The notes: generated by a model not told the origin, from the letters alone. Shown: positions 8,818 to 17,684, counted from the first letter of the stretch. The stretch: DNA of 64,000 bases from Nitrosomonadales bacterium (GCA_016235045.1 JACRME010000033.1:145520-209519); one strand, 5' to 3'. Made by a program: numbers and translations.

Positions 8818-9588
8818 ATGACTTCCGGCGTTCCGCTCGCCGGACTCAACATCGTCGTCACGCGCCCGCGCGGACAGGCCGCCGGTCTGGTGCAGCGCAT
8901 CGAACAACTGGGTGGCAAGCCGCTGTTGTTTCCCTTGCTGGAAATCGACGCGGTGCGCGACGATCAATTGCTGCGCAAGCAATTGGCTCAACTGAAACAA
9001 GCCGACCTGGCCATCTTCATCAGCTCGAATGCGGTGCGTTACGGCATGGCCGCGATACGCGCAGCGGGCGATCTTCCCGCCACGCTGGTGCTGGCTGCCG
9101 TCGGGCAGGGCAGTGCCACGGCGCTGCGCGCACTGGGTATCGAACGCATTATCGTCCCGGCAGAGCGCTTCGACAGCGAAGGCTTGCTGGCATTACCCGA
9201 ATTGCAGGATGTCGCCGGGAAACAGGTGATGATCTTCCGCGGCGACGGCGGGCGTGAGCTGCTGGGCGATACGCTCAAGGCGCGCGGCGCTCAGGTGGAA
9301 TACGTCACCTGTTACTTGCGCAGCAAACCCGAACTGGATGCGGAGACGATGTTGGGGTCTTCACCGGACGCGATCGCGGTGACCAGCAGCGAAGCATTGG
9401 GATACCTGTGGGAGATGCTCGATACAACGCAACGCAAACGTGTCGGCGCAATACCTTTGTTCGTGCCGCACGCGCGTATCGCCGAGGCGGCAAGGCAGCA
9501 GGGCTGGCAGCAGGTGGTTGTCACCGATTCCGGAGATGACGGAATGTTGTCGGGTTTGATAGCATGGGCCAACACCAAACGGAAATGA
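8818..9588 (+). CDS. hemD: Uroporphyrinogen-III synthase
   Basis: The product has 256 residues. The ATG at 8818 fits the family N-terminus (LAGLNIVVTRPRGQA, then LGGKPLLFPLLEI). The enzyme closes and inverts ring D of hydroxymethylbilane to give uroporphyrinogen III, the precursor of haem and sirohaem. Other family features are the segment ADLAIFISSNAV and a C-terminal PLFVPHARIAEAARQQGW block. Sequence conservation in HemD is low, but the position between hemC and hemX is decisive. The upstream ribosome site is poor because a repeat reaches almost to the start codon. Confidence 0.95.
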   Translation: MTSGVPLAGLNIVVTRPRGQAAGLVQRIEQLGGKPLLFPLLEIDAVRDDQLLRKQLAQLKQADLAIFISSNAVRYGMAAIRAAGDLPATLVLAAVGQGSATALRALGIERIIVPAERFDSEGLLALPELQDVAGKQVMIFRGDGGRELLGDTLKARGAQVEYVTCYLRSKPELDAETMLGSSPDAIAVTSSEALGYLWEMLDTTQRKRVGAIPLFVPHARIAEAARQQGWQQVVVTDSGDDGMLSGLIAWANTKRK

Positions 9589-9592
9589 CGCT

Positions 9593-10669
9593 ATGAGCGA
9601 TTCACTGGAACAACCCTCTTCCGCCAAATCCTCCGCCACAACGGAGGCTGGGCGTCCCGCCGCAGCGCGCAGCCGTTTCGGCGAAATGCTCGCGCGCATG
9701 ACGCTGACGCACCTGACCCTGGTGGTGCTGGTGGCGGTCTTCGTCTGGCAATGGCTGGATGCGCACACCCAACTCAACCAGACGCAGCAGCAGGTGGCGC
9801 AACGCCTGTCCGAGGTGGAAGCGTCAAACAAGGCCAACCAGATGTTGTTGGCGCAGAACCAGGAACTGGTGCGCGAACTCGGCGGCAAACTCAGCCTGGT
9901 GGAGACCAAATATGCGGAGACACAGAACCAGCGCGCCGCACTGGAATCGCTGTACCAGGAAATGTCGAGCAGCCGCGACCAGACCGCGCTGGCCGAAGTC
10001 GAACAGATGCTGCTCATCGCCGGACAGCAGTTGCAACTCTCCGGCAATGTGAAAGCGGCGCTGATCGCCCTGCAACAGGCGGAAAGCCGTTTGCAGCGGC
10101 CCGCCTTCGCCAGTCTGCGCAAACGCATCGGCCAGGACATCGACAAATTGCGCGCCTTGCCCAGCATCGACGTGCCGGCCATCAACCTGCGCCTGGATGG
10201 GGTGATCGGCGCGGTGGATAAGCTGGTGCTGGCGCAGGACACGCGCATCCAGGTGCAGCAGCCCGAGGCAACAGCAGCCGATCCGGCCGAAAGCGCATGG
10301 AGGCGCTTCTGGCGCGAGTTTTGGCAGGAAACGAAACATCTGGTGCGCATCGAGAATACCGAACAGCAGGAAATGCCGCTGCTGTCGCCGACGCAGGCAT
10401 ATTTCCTGCGCGAGAACCTGAAACTGCGCCTGCTCTCCGCGCGCATGGCACTGCTGACGCGCGACGAAGTGAGCTTCCGCCGCGACCTGAAGACGTCGCA
10501 GGAGTGGCTCAAGCGCTACTTCGACATCAAATCGGCCGAGTCCGCGCAGGCATTGGGCGCGCTGCAGAAACTCGCCGCCTCCAACATCGTCATCGACATG
10601 CCGGATATCAGCGGCAGCCTGGAAGCAGTACGCAACTATCGCGTCTCGCGCGAGCGGGGTGTGCGGTGA
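9593..10669 (+). CDS. hemX: HemX-like membrane protein, uroporphyrinogen-III C-methyltransferase-related
   Basis: The product has 358 residues. A basic, polar N-terminus is followed by one membrane helix (about 37-54), a long Gln/Glu-rich coiled coil (about 55-125) and a helical domain. HemX proteins of this type are annotated as uroporphyrinogen-III methylase-related but lack a methyltransferase fold. Their role in haem synthesis is unclear. The start lies 4 bases after hemD and the stop overlaps the hemY GTG, so the genes are co-translated. Topology suggests a cytoplasmic N-terminus with most of the protein in the periplasm. Confidence 0.9.
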   Translation: MSDSLEQPSSAKSSATTEAGRPAAARSRFGEMLARMTLTHLTLVVLVAVFVWQWLDAHTQLNQTQQQVAQRLSEVEASNKANQMLLAQNQELVRELGGKLSLVETKYAETQNQRAALESLYQEMSSSRDQTALAEVEQMLLIAGQQLQLSGNVKAALIALQQAESRLQRPAFASLRKRIGQDIDKLRALPSIDVPAINLRLDGVIGAVDKLVLAQDTRIQVQQPEATAADPAESAWRRFWREFWQETKHLVRIENTEQQEMPLLSPTQAYFLRENLKLRLLSARMALLTRDEVSFRRDLKTSQEWLKRYFDIKSAESAQALGALQKLAASNIVIDMPDISGSLEAVRNYRVSRERGVR

Positions 10670-11844
10670 GGTGGCTGCTGTGGCTGCTCGGGCTGTTTGC
10701 CGCGGCGGTCGGCGTGATGCTGGTGGCGCGCAACCCCGGCTACGTGCAGTTCGTCTATCCGCCTTACAAGATGGAGATGTCGCTGACCCTGTTTGTATTC
10801 TCGCTGACGGTCGTTTTTGTGCTGGGATACCTGCTGGTGCGCGTCACCGTCGTCACATTGCGGTTGCCGGAATACGTGCATAAATTCCGCGAGGAGCGCG
10901 CTGCCGGCAAGGGCCGCGAGGCGATGCAGGAAGCGCTCAGGGCCTATTTCGAAGGGCGCTTTGCGGCGGCGGAAAAAGCGGCCGTGCGCGCCATGAAACT
11001 GGGCGAAAAGTCCGGGCTCAACCCCATCGTGGCGGCGCGCGCCGCCCACGAGTTGCGCGAATTCGACAAGCGCGATGCCTACCTCGCCGATGCCGGCAAC
11101 AAGACCGTGGGCGAGTCCACCATGCGCCTGATGGCGAAGGCCGAATTCCTGCTGGACCAGAAACAGCCGCAGTCTGCGCTCAATTCGCTGAAGGAGTTGA
11201 GCGCAACGGGGATGCACAAGCATATCGGCGCACTCGGCCTGGAACTGAAAGCACAGCAACAGGCAAGAAACTGGGAAGCGGTGCTGGACGTGACGGCGCA
11301 ACTGGAGAAGCGCAATGCCATCGACAAAGTCGTCGCCGGGCAACTGCGCCAGCAAGCCTGGCTGGAGAAGCTGCGCAACCAGGCGGCGGACATCGGCACG
11401 TTGCGGGCATTGTGGAAATCCGTGCCGAACGAACTCAGGCGCCGCAGCAAAATCGCCGCGGCGGCGGCGCAGGCATTCAGCAAACTCGGCGATTGCCAAA
11501 GCGCCCAGCAACTGCTGACCGAGAGCCTGAACGCGCAATGGGACAGCGAACTGGTGTCGCTGTACGGCGAATGCCGCGGCGACAACAACGTCGCGCAGAT
11601 CGAACAGGCCGAACGCTGGCTGAAACAACACACCGACGACGCGGGCCTGATGCTTGCCCTGGGCAAACTCTGCCTGTATCAGGGACTGTGGGGCAAAGCG
11701 CAAAGCTATCTCGATGCCAGCATCAGCCTGGCGCCGCAGCGCGATGCCTATACGTCGCTGGGACAACTGGCCGAGAAAATGGGCAAGCCCGAGCAGGCGC
11801 TTGCCTACTTCCAGCAGGCGACGCAGGCGGACAAGTCCGCGTAG
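10666..11844 (+). CDS. hemY: HemY-like TPR membrane protein
   Basis: The product has 392 residues and starts at a GTG that overlaps the hemX stop (GTGA). Two membrane helices (about 3-20 and 38-61) flank NPGYVQFVYPPYKME, then TPR-like helical repeats run to the end (for example LAEKMGKPEQALAYFQQATQ). This is the proteobacterial HemY_N/TPR protein, not protoporphyrinogen oxidase. Its role in the haem pathway is probably structural, holding enzymes at the membrane. It is the last gene of the hemCDXY cluster. Confidence 0.92.
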   Translation: MRWLLWLLGLFAAAVGVMLVARNPGYVQFVYPPYKMEMSLTLFVFSLTVVFVLGYLLVRVTVVTLRLPEYVHKFREERAAGKGREAMQEALRAYFEGRFAAAEKAAVRAMKLGEKSGLNPIVAARAAHELREFDKRDAYLADAGNKTVGESTMRLMAKAEFLLDQKQPQSALNSLKELSATGMHKHIGALGLELKAQQQARNWEAVLDVTAQLEKRNAIDKVVAGQLRQQAWLEKLRNQAADIGTLRALWKSVPNELRRRSKIAAAAAQAFSKLGDCQSAQQLLTESLNAQWDSELVSLYGECRGDNNVAQIEQAERWLKQHTDDAGLMLALGKLCLYQGLWGKAQSYLDASISLAPQRDAYTSLGQLAEKMGKPEQALAYFQQATQADKSA

Positions 11845-11906
11845 GCAACCCCCGGCTATGCCGCTTGTCCTCTCTCCCATGCAGGCCAATGGATGGGCGG
11901 CTTCAA

Positions 11907-11995
11907 CTCCTTCCCCCATGCAGGGGGAAGGTTGGGATAGGGGTAGAAATTACGATCATATCCGCACCTGGTTTCTACCCCCACCTATCCTCCAC
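11907..11995. repeat. Paired palindrome, CCCCCTGCAGGGGG family
   Basis: ccttcccccatgcagggggaagg is followed by gtagaaatt, and ends with gtttctacccccacctatcc, an inverted arrangement around a spacer. Other members lie at 17709-17812, 44367-44466 and 49052-49111, and a half unit at 38978-39017. Confidence 0.75.
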
Positions 11996-12243
11996 AAACC
12001 CCGTCATTCCGGCGCACCGGAATCCAGCAGAACAAATATCTGCGCAGCGACAAAACCACACCGGTTTCCCGCAACGCGGGGGATGTTTTACTAACCTGCC
12101 TACTTCACGAGGAAATTTGTAGGAGCCCGGCTTGCCGGGCGATTTTCCGCATAAACCTTATCGCGCAACAAGTTGCGCTCCTACGGATTTTTCTTGATGA
12201 GTCAATGGTGCGCCTGCGCACCTTACAACTAAGCGGCCCCCGA

Positions 12244-12273
12244 AAAAGATATAGATGCAGTTCTATATCTTTT
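12244..12273. other. Perfect AT-rich hairpin
   Basis: aaaagatatag and ctatatctttt form an 11-bp perfect stem with an 8-base loop, about 110 bases before the propeptide-like lipoprotein gene. It could be a terminator for the repeat region or an operator; sequence alone cannot decide. Confidence 0.5.
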
Positions 12274-12385
12274 GGCATATATCCGGCTTATGACGGTGCT
12301 GTTAAAGTCCGGCTTGGATTGGTGTGCGATATGGATCTTGATTACTCCAATGGATTCGTAAGTGGATGATTAATAGGAGGTGAAA

Positions 12386-12778
12386 ATGGGCCGTACGGTA
12401 CATTTCCTGATACTGGGTTGGTTGGTTGCCCTGACGGCCACGGTTTCGGCGTGCGCCCAACCGGTTAAAATATCCCAGGCACCCGCGTCGACCGGGACAA
12501 AACCGGAACTCGGTACCACCGAAGAAGAGCCGCGCGTCCCGGACGAATACCTCATCACCCTGTCTCCCGATGCGGATAAGGGCGTAATCGCCGAACATTT
12601 CGGGCGTTATGGGATAAAGGACATCTATGCGCTGGGCGGCGAGACCTATTTGCTGGTTTTAGTGAACGATCCCGGTCCGCAACAAATGGTCGCGCTGGTC
12701 GATGAAGATTCCCGTGTGATGGCGATCCAACCCAATCTCGTTTTCTGGGACAATCGATCGGGCAGCATTACAAAATAA
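12386..12778 (+). CDS. Small lipoprotein with free-standing I9 (subtilisin propeptide)-like domain
   Basis: The product has 130 residues; AGGAGG lies 5 bases before the ATG. A signal peptide ends in the lipobox VSAC (Cys23), giving a lipid anchor. After a polar linker, residues about 53-125 look like a subtilase propeptide/inhibitor I9 fold: PDEYLITLSPDADKGVIAEH, a YALGGETYLLVLV strand, then a VDEDSRVMAIQPN strand. No protease domain is attached. It may inhibit or help fold a secreted subtilase; an S8 protease gene lies 2.2 kb downstream. The I9 call is by pattern and is moderately secure; the function is inferred. Confidence 0.6.
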   Translation: MGRTVHFLILGWLVALTATVSACAQPVKISQAPASTGTKPELGTTEEEPRVPDEYLITLSPDADKGVIAEHFGRYGIKDIYALGGETYLLVLVNDPGPQQMVALVDEDSRVMAIQPNLVFWDNRSGSITK

Positions 12779-12837
12779 GCGCCAAAGCGCATGTTCGGCC
12801 GCCGCTGCAGCAACGGATGCGGCACAAAGGAGGAGGA

Positions 12838-13407
12838 ATGAAACAGACAATCCTGCGGCTGGCAGCCGCAATTCTTATTTCCATGCATGCGTGCGCCTGG
12901 GCGGGCACCATCTTCAAGTGCAAGAATTCAGCCGGCGTCACCCAATACCAGGAGAAACCCTGCGAGAAAGAAGCGCAGGCCATTTCCTCCTGGGCCGATA
13001 CCTCCTCGACCAAACTGGAAGTCGACGAAGATTCTCCCGGAGCGGAAAACCAGACGCTGGTTCTCGCCCAGGGGCAGGGCGGGCACTACTATATCGATGG
13101 CTCGGTAAACGACAATTTCCTGAACTTCGTCGTCGACACCGGCGCGACCATCGTCGCCCTGCCGCTCTCCTTCGCGAGCAGCGCCGGGCTGAAGTGCAAG
13201 CAAAAAGTGATGATGATGACTGCGAACGGCCAGGCCCAGGGCTGCATCACCACGATAGACAGGCTCAAAATCGGGAATTTCACGCTGCGCTATGTGGATG
13301 CGGTGATGCAGCCCAACCTCAGCCAGCCCCTGCTCGGCATGAACGTGCTGAAGCAGTTCCGCGTCGAACAGGACAACGGGCAGATGCGGTTGTCGAGGAA
13401 GTATTGA
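12838..13407 (+). CDS. Exported retropepsin-like aspartic protease with N-terminal DUF4124
   Basis: The product has 189 residues; AGGAGGAGG precedes the ATG. A signal peptide (about 1-23) is followed by a DUF4124-like module (TIFKCKNSAGVTQYQEKPC) and, from about residue 75, a single retropepsin-like domain with active-site VVDTGATIVALP and LLGMNVLKQFRVEQ near the C-terminus. One-domain proteins of this kind act as dimers. It is probably periplasmic. It stands 60 bases after the propeptide-like lipoprotein, on the same strand, in a cluster of exported proteolytic genes. The substrate is unknown. Confidence 0.82.
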   Translation: MKQTILRLAAAILISMHACAWAGTIFKCKNSAGVTQYQEKPCEKEAQAISSWADTSSTKLEVDEDSPGAENQTLVLAQGQGGHYYIDGSVNDNFLNFVVDTGATIVALPLSFASSAGLKCKQKVMMMTANGQAQGCITTIDRLKIGNFTLRYVDAVMQPNLSQPLLGMNVLKQFRVEQDNGQMRLSRKY

Positions 13408-13540
13408 TTTTTTGATCAGCCGTTCCGCGCAAGGGAGGCAGTGCAATTTCAGGAGCAGGAAAAACCGGATGGACTTGAATTCAGGCGTGGATGGTGCAAG
13501 AGGCCGATACAAATTTTTTGTTAATTTATAAAGGTAAGTC

Positions 13541-14650
13541 ATGCGATTGATGAGTAATGTAGTTAAGGCGGTAGAAGCCGGAGTGTTGTTGGGGGCAGTT
13601 ACTACTTTGCTGCTGGTCGGCTGCGGTGGCGGGGGAGGGGGCAGTTCGGGAAGCCCTGCGAGTACCGTGGTAAGCAATGCCTTTGTCTCGGCCTTGACGG
13701 ATGGGGTGGGCTTGCGCAGATTGTCTCTTTCTGCCAGCCCGGTGGTCGCGACAATTTCAATTGCGACGGCAGGCGCTTCAGGCTCCTATATGGCATCGGA
13801 TATTGGAATAGAGCTGAACGGCAACACCTGGCAAACGCGAGCACAAGTCGTGACGGATTATTTTTTGAACTCGTCCGGTGTGTGGTATGACAATACGTCT
13901 GAAATGCCCTTCACTCCCAATTCGGATGGCACCATTACTGTCGATGGCGACAAATTAACGATGGTGGCGGTAGATTTGTCCGGCGTCACAATCAAGACCG
14001 GTGCCAGTTACAGATTGGTCAATCCGGCGATTGCCGGAGGATCGGCGGTGATCAACGTAGGGGCGATGCCAATTTCTTCCGCATCGGCGGTATATCCGGC
14101 CGGTTCGACATCGTGGATAACCACAGGGCTGGTTTATTTGACGGATCAATACCATGTTGGCGCTGATTCCACACAACAGATCAAAACGCCGACAGCGAAT
14201 TTGACGGCGCTCGATTTTGCCGGCGCCAGCACCTTTACCCTGAGCAATCCTCTGTGCCTGCCTGGGGAAGCGCTGGTCTATTCGGCTACGCAGCCCGCCA
14301 CGGCGAATACAGCCCGATACGATGTTTACCTGGGCAGTTGTGCTGCAGTTGCCGGCACTGCAACAAAATGGGGAACCGTGGATTTGGCCTACAAGACGGT
14401 GCTGACGCAATCCGTTGCGCAATTCGCCAACTATACCGGGGCGCTCGCTGGCGTATTCACAATGTCTATCGGGGGAGTCGTTTATCCCGCTGTCGTGGCC
14501 GTTGTCAATGGCGGTGTCTGGTTTGGATATATGACTCCGGCAGGAACTGCTACAGATGTCATGTCTGCGAATGTCGCCACCCAGACCGGCTGGCTGAACA
14601 AGACCGCGATGGATGCAGTGACGACTGCGGCGGGGTTGCAGAACTTCTAG
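13541..14650 (+). CDS. Lipoprotein of unknown function with Gly-rich linker
   Basis: The product has 369 residues; AAAGG lies just before the ATG. The signal sequence ends LLLVGC followed by GGGGGG, the Gly tether common in betaproteobacterial lipoproteins. The rest is rich in Thr, Ser, Ala, Val and Gly with beta-strand character and few charges, as in surface or periplasmic beta-proteins. Two Cys pairs could form disulphides. I do not recognise a family. It lies between two exported protease genes on the same strand and may be part of the same secreted system, perhaps as a substrate or binding protein. Confidence 0.75.
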   Translation: MRLMSNVVKAVEAGVLLGAVTTLLLVGCGGGGGGSSGSPASTVVSNAFVSALTDGVGLRRLSLSASPVVATISIATAGASGSYMASDIGIELNGNTWQTRAQVVTDYFLNSSGVWYDNTSEMPFTPNSDGTITVDGDKLTMVAVDLSGVTIKTGASYRLVNPAIAGGSAVINVGAMPISSASAVYPAGSTSWITTGLVYLTDQYHVGADSTQQIKTPTANLTALDFAGASTFTLSNPLCLPGEALVYSATQPATANTARYDVYLGSCAAVAGTATKWGTVDLAYKTVLTQSVAQFANYTGALAGVFTMSIGGVVYPAVVAVVNGGVWFGYMTPAGTATDVMSANVATQTGWLNKTAMDAVTTAAGLQNF

Positions 14651-14670
14651 CTGTTAGGCCTGTATCGTTC

Positions 14671-14698
14671 AACCCCTCGCCAGTAGCGTGAGGGGTTT
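14671..14698. terminator. Hairpin terminator after unknown lipoprotein
   Basis: aacccctc and gaggggtt pair across 11 bases. The symmetric A and T ends would allow weak termination in either direction. Confidence 0.55.
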
Positions 14699-14900
14699 GC
14701 GTTTGCGTACCCAACAAAAGCCGCCTTGGGACAACAAGCAAAAAGTGGGAGAGAAACGATTGTCCGGTTGCAAAGGATAGCAATCCACTAGGGTATATCG
14801 CATGCGTTTCAGAAAATTTCCGCTCTTTTGTGAAAAAAGAGATATTAGGCAATTCGGACTATAGCCCGTTTCAAAAAGGGCATGCTAAAGTGCGTGCAAC

Positions 14901-14930
14901 CGGTTGGTGTAGTAACCACCAGCCGTTTTT
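14901..14930 (+). promoter_or_regulatory. Terminator-like hairpin in the subtilase leader
   Basis: ggttggt pairs with accagcc (one G-T pair) and is followed by gTTTTT, shortly before the S8 protease gene. If the promoter lies upstream, this would be an attenuator in the 5' leader; otherwise it ends upstream transcription. Confidence 0.4.
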
Positions 14931-14963
14931 ATTTACTCAAATATTAAGCAGGGGGCGATCAAA

Positions 14964-16883
14964 ATGGTTAAGCGTCTGGTTTTGGCAACACTCTTGAGTG
15001 CGGGGCTTGCGGCTTGTGGCGGCGGCGGTGGTGGCGGTACGACAACCCCTGCTACTCCACCCGCCGCGCCGACAGCCGTAACGGCCGTTGCGGGCGACCA
15101 ATATGTGAAGGTAGATGGCACGGTCGACCCAGCCGCGACGGCAGTCAACCTCTACTGGAAAGTAGGCACAGGCGTGACCAAGTCCAACGGCGCAAAGCTG
15201 GTGGTTACCACCGCGCCGCAATGGCACACCGGGCTCACCAATGGCCAACAGTATTGCTATGTCGTTACCGCCGTCGTGGGCGGTGTCGAGAGTGCAGATT
15301 CGGCTGAAGCATGCGCGACTCCGGCAGCGGTCAATATGGCTGTTGATGATCCGTTTTTTGCCGAGCAATGGCATTTGCTCAGCACAGGCACGCAAGCCGG
15401 GGCGAGCGGCGTGGCCGCTGCGGGCGAAGACGTGAGAGCGCAGGGCGCCTGGACGCAAGGCTATAAGGGTCAAGGCGTACGCATCGCTGTCGTGGATGAC
15501 GGGATCGAGGCTTACCATGAGGATCTGGCCAGCAACATGGGTGCAAACGGGTTGAGCTACAACTACGTTACCGGCACCAGCGACCCATCCAACGATCCGA
15601 CCGATACGACATCCGGCCACGGCACGATGTGTGCGGGCATTGCTGCCGCGCGTGACTTGAACGGGGTGGGCGGAAACGGAGTGGCGCCGCGTGCAACCAT
15701 GGTCGGCTACAACGCAACCCTTAACTTGACGTCAAGCAACGAAACCGATGCCATGACGCGTAATGCAGCCGATGTCAGTGTTTCCAGCAACAGTTGGGGC
15801 GCTGCCGACGGAACGGGGGAATTGGCGGCCAGTTCCAGCACCTGGAAATCGGCCATTACGACAGGACTCACAACCGGGCGCGGCGGCAAGGGCATTCTTT
15901 ACTTTTGGGCGGCGGGTAACGGGCGGAGCGGCGGCAATGCATGCGCGAACTGTTCCGACAACTCCAACTACGACGGCCGGGCCAACTATCGCGGCGTCAT
16001 GGCGGTGGGAGCGGTCAACGACCAGGGCCTGCAATCGTCCTATTCCGAGTCGGGCGCCAACCTGTGGGTGTCTGCTCCGGGAGGCGAATTCTGCAGCACC
16101 CATACCATCACCACCACGGATCGTACCGGCACCCTCGGCCACAATAGCGGATCGACGGCGGGTGACTACACCAACGGCAATTACACCAAGTGCATGAACG
16201 GCACCTCGTCGGCCACGCCGGGTGCGGCGGGGGTGGCGGCATTGGTGCTGTCGGCCAAGCCGACTTTGGGCTGGCGCGATGTCAGGATCATCCTGGCGCA
16301 ATCTGCGCGTCAAAACAATGCTGGCGATGCCGGTTGGTTTACCAATGGCGGCGGCTATCATTTCAATACCAAGTACGGGTTCGGCGTGGTCGATGCGAAT
16401 GCCGCCGTGACGGCGGCGCTGGCGTATGGCACGAATGTCGGGACGGAGCTGACCTATACCACGCCGACCACCACGGTCAACGGGACGATTGCCGACACCG
16501 CAACTTCCGGGACTTATGGCACCGCAACGATCAGCACCATGAACGTTACGACCAGCCCCACCATCGCCAGCATCGAGTGGGTCGAGGCTACCGTGACGAT
16601 CACGGCGGGTCCCGGAGCGGTGGCGAATAGCTATTATTCGGGCGATTTCGGCATTCAGCTCACCGGCCCGTCCGGAGCGACCACCATGTTGGCCTTGCCG
16701 CATGTCTGTGCGGCAGACAATTTCGGCGCCTGCACGACCACTTACACCGGATGGGTGTTCGGCGACGCGGCGCACCTGGGCGAAGCGGCGAATGGAAACT
16801 GGACGCTGGCTGTTGCGGACGCCATAAAAGGCGGCGCCACGGGAACGCTCGTTTCCTGGAAGCTCAAGTTTTACGGACATTGA
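14964..16883 (+). CDS. S8 subtilase lipoprotein with Fn3-like and C-terminal P domains, lacking a prodomain
   Basis: The product has 639 residues. The lipobox LAAC (Cys18) is followed by seven Gly, then a fibronectin-III-like domain (about 33-115), then directly the catalytic domain starting DDPFFAEQWHL. The triad is Asp178 (AVVDDG), His219 (GHGTMCAG) and Ser415 (NGTSSATP), with oxyanion Asn319 (AAGNG). A proprotein-convertase P domain occupies about 500-639 (SGATTMLALPHVC ... NGNWTLAVADAIKG ... WKLKFYGH). Fused subtilases normally carry an inhibitory prodomain ahead of the QWHL segment; none is present here. A prodomain-like protein is encoded 42 bases downstream. It is probably exposed in the periplasm or on the outer surface. 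Confidence 0.92.
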   Translation: MVKRLVLATLLSAGLAACGGGGGGGTTTPATPPAAPTAVTAVAGDQYVKVDGTVDPAATAVNLYWKVGTGVTKSNGAKLVVTTAPQWHTGLTNGQQYCYVVTAVVGGVESADSAEACATPAAVNMAVDDPFFAEQWHLLSTGTQAGASGVAAAGEDVRAQGAWTQGYKGQGVRIAVVDDGIEAYHEDLASNMGANGLSYNYVTGTSDPSNDPTDTTSGHGTMCAGIAAARDLNGVGGNGVAPRATMVGYNATLNLTSSNETDAMTRNAADVSVSSNSWGAADGTGELAASSSTWKSAITTGLTTGRGGKGILYFWAAGNGRSGGNACANCSDNSNYDGRANYRGVMAVGAVNDQGLQSSYSESGANLWVSAPGGEFCSTHTITTTDRTGTLGHNSGSTAGDYTNGNYTKCMNGTSSATPGAAGVAALVLSAKPTLGWRDVRIILAQSARQNNAGDAGWFTNGGGYHFNTKYGFGVVDANAAVTAALAYGTNVGTELTYTTPTTTVNGTIADTATSGTYGTATISTMNVTTSPTIASIEWVEATVTITAGPGAVANSYYSGDFGIQLTGPSGATTMLALPHVCAADNFGACTTTYTGWVFGDAAHLGEAANGNWTLAVADAIKGGATGTLVSWKLKFYGH

Positions 16884-16924
16884 TGCATATCGACAGAGTG
16901 TCGTTTTTATAAGGAAAAGACGTG

Positions 16925-17569
16925 ATGAACAAATCGACTTTCATTTCTGCAGCACAGGTATTGGCGGTGGCGTTGGCGACGACGTTATCCTTCAGCGCGA
17001 TGGGCGAAGGCCGGGCGGTTGTGTCCTCGGTACGGGCGGCGCCGCAGCTTTCCCAATCCTATACCTGGTATGACGGCAATCGCCAGGAAACGGTCTGGCT
17101 GAATCCGCAGATCGTGGCGGAATTCAATCCGAGCAAGCAGGGCACGGCAGCAGCCAAGAGTGCGGACGCCAATGCCAAGACGCTTTCCGCGAAATACAGC
17201 AAGGGTGCGGTGCGCCTGTGGAAGATGGATAACGCGGGCGATGCCGCGCTGCGCAGCCTGGCGACGAGCAATGCCACCGGTAAATATTCGCCGGTTTTCC
17301 ATGCCACTTCGAGCACCGGCAGCAACATGCGCGCCCTGCCGGGCAACATCATCGTTTACCTGAATCCGACCTGGGATGCGGCTGCGGTGGATGGCTGGAT
17401 CAAGGCCAAGAAACTGGAAGTGGTGAAAAAGCTGAACATCGGCCCCAACATCTATGTCATCAAGACGGCGCCCGGACTGGAAGCGCTGAACAAGGCCAAT
17501 GAACTTTATCTGTCGGGCGAAGTGGCCGCCGCGTTCCCCGATTGGTGGCAGGAAGTTTCGAACCGCTGA
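16925..17569 (+). CDS. Free-standing subtilase prodomain-like exported protein (putative external chaperone/inhibitor)
   Basis: The product has 214 residues; AAGGA precedes the ATG at 16925. After a signal peptide (about 1-26) it reads like the N-terminal prodomain of bacterial S8/P-domain proteases: YTWYDGNRQETVWLNPQIV, a strand GNIIVYLNPTWD, then GLEALNKANELYLSGEVAAAFPDWW, the segment that in fused enzymes immediately precedes the catalytic domain. No catalytic residues follow. With the prodomain-less protease just upstream, it is best read as an intramolecular chaperone supplied in trans. A precedent is the separately encoded ORF2 chaperone of the Aeromonas sobria serine protease. The pairing is inferred. 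Confidence 0.7.
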   Translation: MNKSTFISAAQVLAVALATTLSFSAMGEGRAVVSSVRAAPQLSQSYTWYDGNRQETVWLNPQIVAEFNPSKQGTAAAKSADANAKTLSAKYSKGAVRLWKMDNAGDAALRSLATSNATGKYSPVFHATSSTGSNMRALPGNIIVYLNPTWDAAAVDGWIKAKKLEVVKKLNIGPNIYVIKTAPGLEALNKANELYLSGEVAAAFPDWWQEVSNR

Positions 17570-17623
17570 TCGACGGTTCTGCGGCGTCATTCCGGCGCAG
17601 GCCGGAATCCAGTCAATCGACAT

Positions 17624-17684
17624 AACCCCGCGCAGTGGGACATTGCACAAAATGTGACTTTGTCCGCTGCGCGGGGTTTTTTTT
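17624..17684 (+). terminator. Strong intrinsic terminator after the protease cluster
   Basis: aaccccgcgcag and ctgcgcggggtt form a perfect 12-bp stem, with an inner ggaca/tgtcc stem in the loop, followed by eight T. It probably ends the prodomain gene transcript. Confidence 0.85.

Larger units (their letters stand above)
11845..12385. other. Repeat-rich intergenic stretch after hemY
   Basis: No gene is seen. It holds a G/C-rich paired palindrome (11907-11995), half of an ATTCCGGC REP unit (about 12001-12030), a GTAGGAGC-type inverted repeat (12119-12184), and a perfect 11-bp AT-rich hairpin (12244-12273). The ribosome site of the next gene is at 12375-12380. Confidence 0.6.
14651..14963. other. 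Intergenic leader upstream of the subtilase gene
   Basis: No coding frame stands out. It contains a terminator-like palindrome just after the previous gene (14671-14698) and a second hairpin followed by T5 only about 35 bases before the protease start (14901-14930). The remainder is AT-richer and probably carries the promoter. Confidence 0.5.
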
